DNA of 64,000 nt from Chitinophagaceae bacterium (GTDB lineage: Bacteria; Bacteroidota; Bacteroidia; Chitinophagales; Chitinophagaceae): contig JAGXRG010000026.1 of the NCBI GenBank assembly GCA_018335935.1, positions 124,001 to 188,000 of the forward strand, written 5' to 3'. Position numbers and translations under genes: made by a program. The notes below the pieces were generated by a model. That model made no database searches, was not told the origin of the DNA, and saw only the letters and a program-made list of their open reading frames with translations. The stretch's first letter is position 1. The number at the start of each line of letters is the position of its first letter. Positions 61,041 to 64,000 of this stretch are shown here, one piece after another.

Positions 61041-62522
61041 GTGAAAAAGATTTATACCATAATTATTTTATTACTTAAATCTTTTACACTTTTCTCACAA
61101 ATACCAACAGATAGTTTGGTACTTTGGCTAAGGGCCGATACTGGTGTTATTACTAAAGGCAATACAGTTGAGCAATGGCTAGATATATGTGGAAGAAATC
61201 ATCATGCTTCAAAATCGTCTTCATTAAATGCTCCATTACTTATAAAAAATGAACTCAACAATTTACCGGTTATTCGATTTAATGGTTTAAACCAAACACT
61301 AGAGACAAATCCTTTTCAAACATTTACAAACAAAAGAGGAACAATAATAGTTGTTGCAAAATACTTTTCTCCAAGCAAATCAAATAGCAGTGGTGCTAAT
61401 ACTTTTATTTCAACTTATTTTGGAAATCAAATTACTTGGCAAACTTGTGCGGTAAACAATTTATTTATTTATTACGATGGAGTTGGTTCAACAGGTGCAC
61501 CTATATCGGAAATTACAGAAAATGATTGGGAGGTTTTAACTTTATTAAGATTTAACGATTCAAGTTGCCAATTCTTTAGAAAAGGTGAGCCGAGAGTAAA
61601 TTTTACAATCAATAACAATCAACCTACAATTAATAAATTAAAGATTGGCTCTAATGGAAAACTAGAAGTTCTTAATGGAGATATAGCAGAAATAATTATT
61701 TATAATAAAGCACTTTCAAATAATGAAATTAAAGTTGTTAACGATTATCTACTTAATAAATATCAAATTAAAAAACCAATCATTGTATTAACAAGTAACA
61801 AATGGTATTATGTAACTATTGGCTTAACTACAATATTAATTATATTATTAATTATTAAATATATAACCAATAAAAAATATAAACGCAAAATTGAAAAGCT
61901 CAAAACAGAAAACGAATTAAATATAGAACGACAAAGAATTAGTAGGGAAATGCACGACGACATAGGTGCTGGTTTAACTCAAATTAGTTTAATAAGCGAG
62001 TCCATTAAAAATAAGATAAATGCCAATGAAGAAGCTATTGCTATTGCCAATACAAGTAGGCAGTTAGTTAAAAGTATGAATGAAATAATTTGGAGCATAA
62101 GCAATGAATACAATACATTACAAGATTTATTAATTTATTTAAGAGAACAAATAAATTCTCTTTTAGAATTTTCAAACATAAATTATACTATAATTTTTCC
62201 TGAAAATAATATTCATTTCAAGCTAACGAGTCACCAAAAAAGAAACATTATTTTAATTGTAAGAGAAAGTATGAATAATGTTTTAAAATATAGTCAGGCA
62301 ACAGAGTTAAAAATTCAAATTAAAGTTGAAGAAAATACTTTAAACATAACAATAAAAGATAATGGAATTGGCTTTGACCCTGCAGCAATCAAAAAAGGAA
62401 ATGGAATTAAAAATATTAAATTTCGAATTAAAGAAATTAATGGAAGTTGTAAAATTGATTCAATTGTAGGTGATGGAACTCAATTTATATATTACATTCC
62501 ACTGACTAATTCTACTACTTAA
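61041..62522 (+). CDS. sensor histidine kinase with LamG/concanavalin-like sensor
   Basis: 493 aa from a GTG start. A signal or first helix (KKIYTIIILLLKSFTLFS) precedes a predicted extracytoplasmic domain of about 230 residues with LVLWLRADTGVI, VIRFNGLNQTLETN, IIVVAKYF and GDIAEIIIYNKALSNNEI, the signature of LamG/concanavalin-like jelly rolls. One membrane helix (about 255-275) leads to a coiled segment, then a HisKA_3 H-box EMHDDIGAGLTQ with H305 and an HATPase_c domain with NNVLKYSQA and DNGIGFDPAA. The kinase is of the NarL/LuxR-partner type. Its cognate regulator follows by 41 nt. Confidence 0.88.
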   Translation: MKKIYTIIILLLKSFTLFSQIPTDSLVLWLRADTGVITKGNTVEQWLDICGRNHHASKSSSLNAPLLIKNELNNLPVIRFNGLNQTLETNPFQTFTNKRGTIIVVAKYFSPSKSNSSGANTFISTYFGNQITWQTCAVNNLFIYYDGVGSTGAPISEITENDWEVLTLLRFNDSSCQFFRKGEPRVNFTINNNQPTINKLKIGSNGKLEVLNGDIAEIIIYNKALSNNEIKVVNDYLLNKYQIKKPIIVLTSNKWYYVTIGLTTILIILLIIKYITNKKYKRKIEKLKTENELNIERQRISREMHDDIGAGLTQISLISESIKNKINANEEAIAIANTSRQLVKSMNEIIWSISNEYNTLQDLLIYLREQINSLLEFSNINYTIIFPENNIHFKLTSHQKRNIILIVRESMNNVLKYSQATELKIQIKVEENTLNITIKDNGIGFDPAAIKKGNGIKNIKFRIKEINGSCKIDSIVGDGTQFIYYIPLTNSTT

Positions 62523-62563
62523 ATCACATTTCGCATCCGTTCAATAATCCTCATATTTGAAAA

Positions 62564-63193
62564 ATGAAAATTGATTCTTTAGCATTAATAGAAGATGATG
62601 ATCAAATTAGAATGTACTTATCTCGTCAAATTCAATTAAATATTGATGTAAAGGAACTAAAGGTTTTCTGTGATGCAGAATCTGCACTTCTAGAATTAAC
62701 AAAAAAGCCTGTAGAAATTGCTTTATTCGATATCAATCTTCCTGGAATCAGTGGAATAGATTGCATTCAGAAATTAAAACTTTTACATCCTAAAATGCAA
62801 ATGATGGTATTAACTGTTTACGATAATACTGAGAACATTTTTAATGCGTTAAAAGCAGGAGCTGTTAGTTACTTACTTAAAAGTACTCCACCAGAAAAAA
62901 TTTTAGAAGCCATTGAAGAAGTATATAAAGGTGGTTCACCTATTAGTAGCCAAATTGCCAGAAAAGTAATTGATGCTTTTGCAGTTAAAGAAAAAACCAA
63001 CCAATGTTTTCAAGATTTAAGCAGAAGAGAGCAAGAAATTTTAGAACAACTTAGTAAAGGATATAGGTATAAAGAAATTGCAGATAAATTATATGTTAGC
63101 ATAGAAACTGTAAGAACCCATATTAGAAATATTTACGAAAAATTACACGTAAATAGTAGAGTTGAGGCTTTAAAAAAAACAGGCTTACTTTAA
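62564..63193 (+). CDS. NarL/LuxR-family response regulator
   Basis: 209 aa. The receiver domain (about residues 1-120) has the acidic pocket LIEDDDQ, the phospho-acceptor D56 in LFDINLPGISG, T/S in MMVLTVYD and the lysine in LLKSTPP. The LuxR-type helix-turn-helix lies at about residues 142-205: LSRREQEILEQLSKG and VSIETVRTHIRNIYEKLHV. It should be phosphorylated by the adjacent kinase and bind DNA as a dimer. The targets are unknown; the neighbouring thiol/metal genes or the secreted protein behind it are candidates. Confidence 0.93.
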   Translation: MKIDSLALIEDDDQIRMYLSRQIQLNIDVKELKVFCDAESALLELTKKPVEIALFDINLPGISGIDCIQKLKLLHPKMQMMVLTVYDNTENIFNALKAGAVSYLLKSTPPEKILEAIEEVYKGGSPISSQIARKVIDAFAVKEKTNQCFQDLSRREQEILEQLSKGYRYKEIADKLYVSIETVRTHIRNIYEKLHVNSRVEALKKTGLL

Positions 63194-63258
63194 AATTACT
63201 ACTATTCTCACATTTTTTAATTATTAAGAGAATTAGAGATTTGTATAAATTAATTTTT

Positions 63259-64000
63259 ATGCAAAAAAATCTAAATAACTTTTTCACTAAACTAGCCACT
63301 ATTATTTTTCTTTTAATAAGTAATGCCGCTTTTAACCAATCAAAAAGTGTAATTACTGACTTATCTAAATCAGCAACAAAAGGACTTCTAGACGATGTTG
63401 TTTTAGAAAACAATGGCAACATTAGAGTCACTTATAAAATGAAAGTTGATAAAAAAAGTGATGAAGCCAAGTTCGAGGATTATGTTTTTGATAATAATTT
63501 AAATTTTAAAGGCATTGAACCTTATAAGGTTCCTAACGAGCCTAAAGTTGTTAAGCCCGATTACAACCTTACATCTTTAGCAGCTTATGTTGGAGGCAGC
63601 AATTCATTTAATGTGTTAAGCATGACTCTGAAATTCGAAAAAGAAGTTTGGGAAAGAAAATGGAATACAAAAAATCAGAAATATGATTGGGGTAAAAGAC
63701 TTTCTAAAGAAACGGTTAAAATGAAAGACTCTGATGGTAAGTACAGAGGATTTGCAAATTACCCAAATGATGATGATGGTAGTCAATTTGTATTTGCAAG
63801 TCTTGAATCAAAAAGCGATGATGATGCTTTTGTAGCTTTATATGCTACAAACGACATGAATATTAAAGAAACCAAACTAACATTATCAGGCAGTTATTCT
63901 TTGGCCTTTTGCGGTCAATTAAAAAACACAAATGTTTTTGCAATATTTGCACCTAATAAAGGAAACTCCAATTCAAAATATGTATTCTATGAATTTACAA
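63259..64000 (+). CDS. secreted protein of unknown function, 3'-truncated by window edge
   Basis: The frame from the ATG at 63259 stays open to the window edge (about 247 codons). The N-terminus (MQKNLNNFFTKLATIIFLLI through AAFNQSK) is a likely signal peptide. The following region is rich in Lys, Asp and Asn, with blocks such as LLDDVVLENNGNIRVTYKMK, TSLAAYVGGSNSFNVLSM and WGKRLSKETVKMKDSDGKY. I recognise no domain. It lies 65 nt after the response regulator on the same strand, and could be a target of that system. The ending lies outside the window. Confidence 0.7.
   Translation, partial: MQKNLNNFFTKLATIIFLLISNAAFNQSKSVITDLSKSATKGLLDDVVLENNGNIRVTYKMKVDKKSDEAKFEDYVFDNNLNFKGIEPYKVPNEPKVVKPDYNLTSLAAYVGGSNSFNVLSMTLKFEKEVWERKWNTKNQKYDWGKRLSKETVKMKDSDGKYRGFANYPNDDDGSQFVFASLESKSDDDAFVALYATNDMNIKETKLTLSGSYSLAFCGQLKNTNVFAIFAPNKGNSNSKYVFYEFT

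Overview
The window is an AT-rich chromosomal segment (roughly one-third GC by eye, not computed) from a member of the Bacteroidota, probably near Chitinophagales or Sphingobacteriales. The lineage call rests on several marks: a MurF-alanine racemase fusion (39746-42214), a secreted protease with a type IX secretion (T9SS) C-terminal sorting domain (8132-10720), a SusC-style TonB receptor with an N-terminal carboxypeptidase-like domain, families largely confined to the phylum (DUF3098, IPExxxVDY, Omp28, DUF6029), no Shine-Dalgarno-like leaders, and repeated TAnnTTTG elements matching the Bacteroidota -7 promoter box. I saw no rRNA, tRNA, CRISPR array, insertion sequence, integrase or phage gene, and no gene-free stretch above 300 bases.

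Layout. 1-2218 (minus): the end of an envelope glycan region, with a truncated GT4 glycosyltransferase, a SAM methyltransferase and a YkgJ-type Cys-cluster protein. 2354-7506: mqnE (futalosine menaquinone route) converges on L-serine dehydratase; then a minus operon kdsA - exonuclease - rfbD. 7635-12816: FKBP isomerase, T9SS metalloprotease, SDR-like protein and porin. 12813-16373: a metal-homeostasis locus in which a DtxR/MntR-type regulator is divergent from a TonB receptor plus periplasmic thioredoxin. 16385-17737: secreted M28 peptidase. 17868-24724: nucleotide-sugar operon (DegT aminotransferase, UDP-Glc dehydrogenase, UDP-GlcA decarboxylase, UDP-HexNAc dehydrogenase, polyprenol-P glycosyltransferase, EamA transporter, DUF4258).

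24777-36873: clpC, a STAS protein, a LolA-like carrier, OsmC, lipA, queG, rlmI, DUF3098, uppP, a UMF1-type MFS carrier, an MBL hydrolase and an FKBP. 36977-50500: information and envelope housekeeping genes (glnS, an RluA-family synthase, murF-alr, a LolC/E-like permease, a PLP arginine decarboxylase, pheT, a coiled-coil protein, zapA, and yceD-rpmF-plsX). 50641-57172: M28-PDZ peptidase, IPExxxVDY protein, pterin dehydratase, sugar nucleotidyltransferase, TonB, folC and an FAD oxidoreductase.

57229-64000 is the least ordinary part. It holds a set of envelope thiol and metal proteins (Omp28 lipoprotein with WCGFC, TlpA thioredoxin, DUF6029 barrel, periplasmic HMA-like protein with CWEC). These are followed by a histidine kinase whose sensor looks like a LamG/concanavalin domain, its NarL-type response regulator, and a truncated secreted protein.

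Most of the window is compact housekeeping chromosome. The strongest candidates for little-described biology are the LamG-type sensor kinase pair, the thiol/metal cluster before it, and the metal regulator / Cys-containing TonB receptor / thioredoxin locus. All functional links there are inferred from gene order and motifs. Several start codons were moved inward, because a promoter box or an in-frame ATG argues against the longest reading frame.
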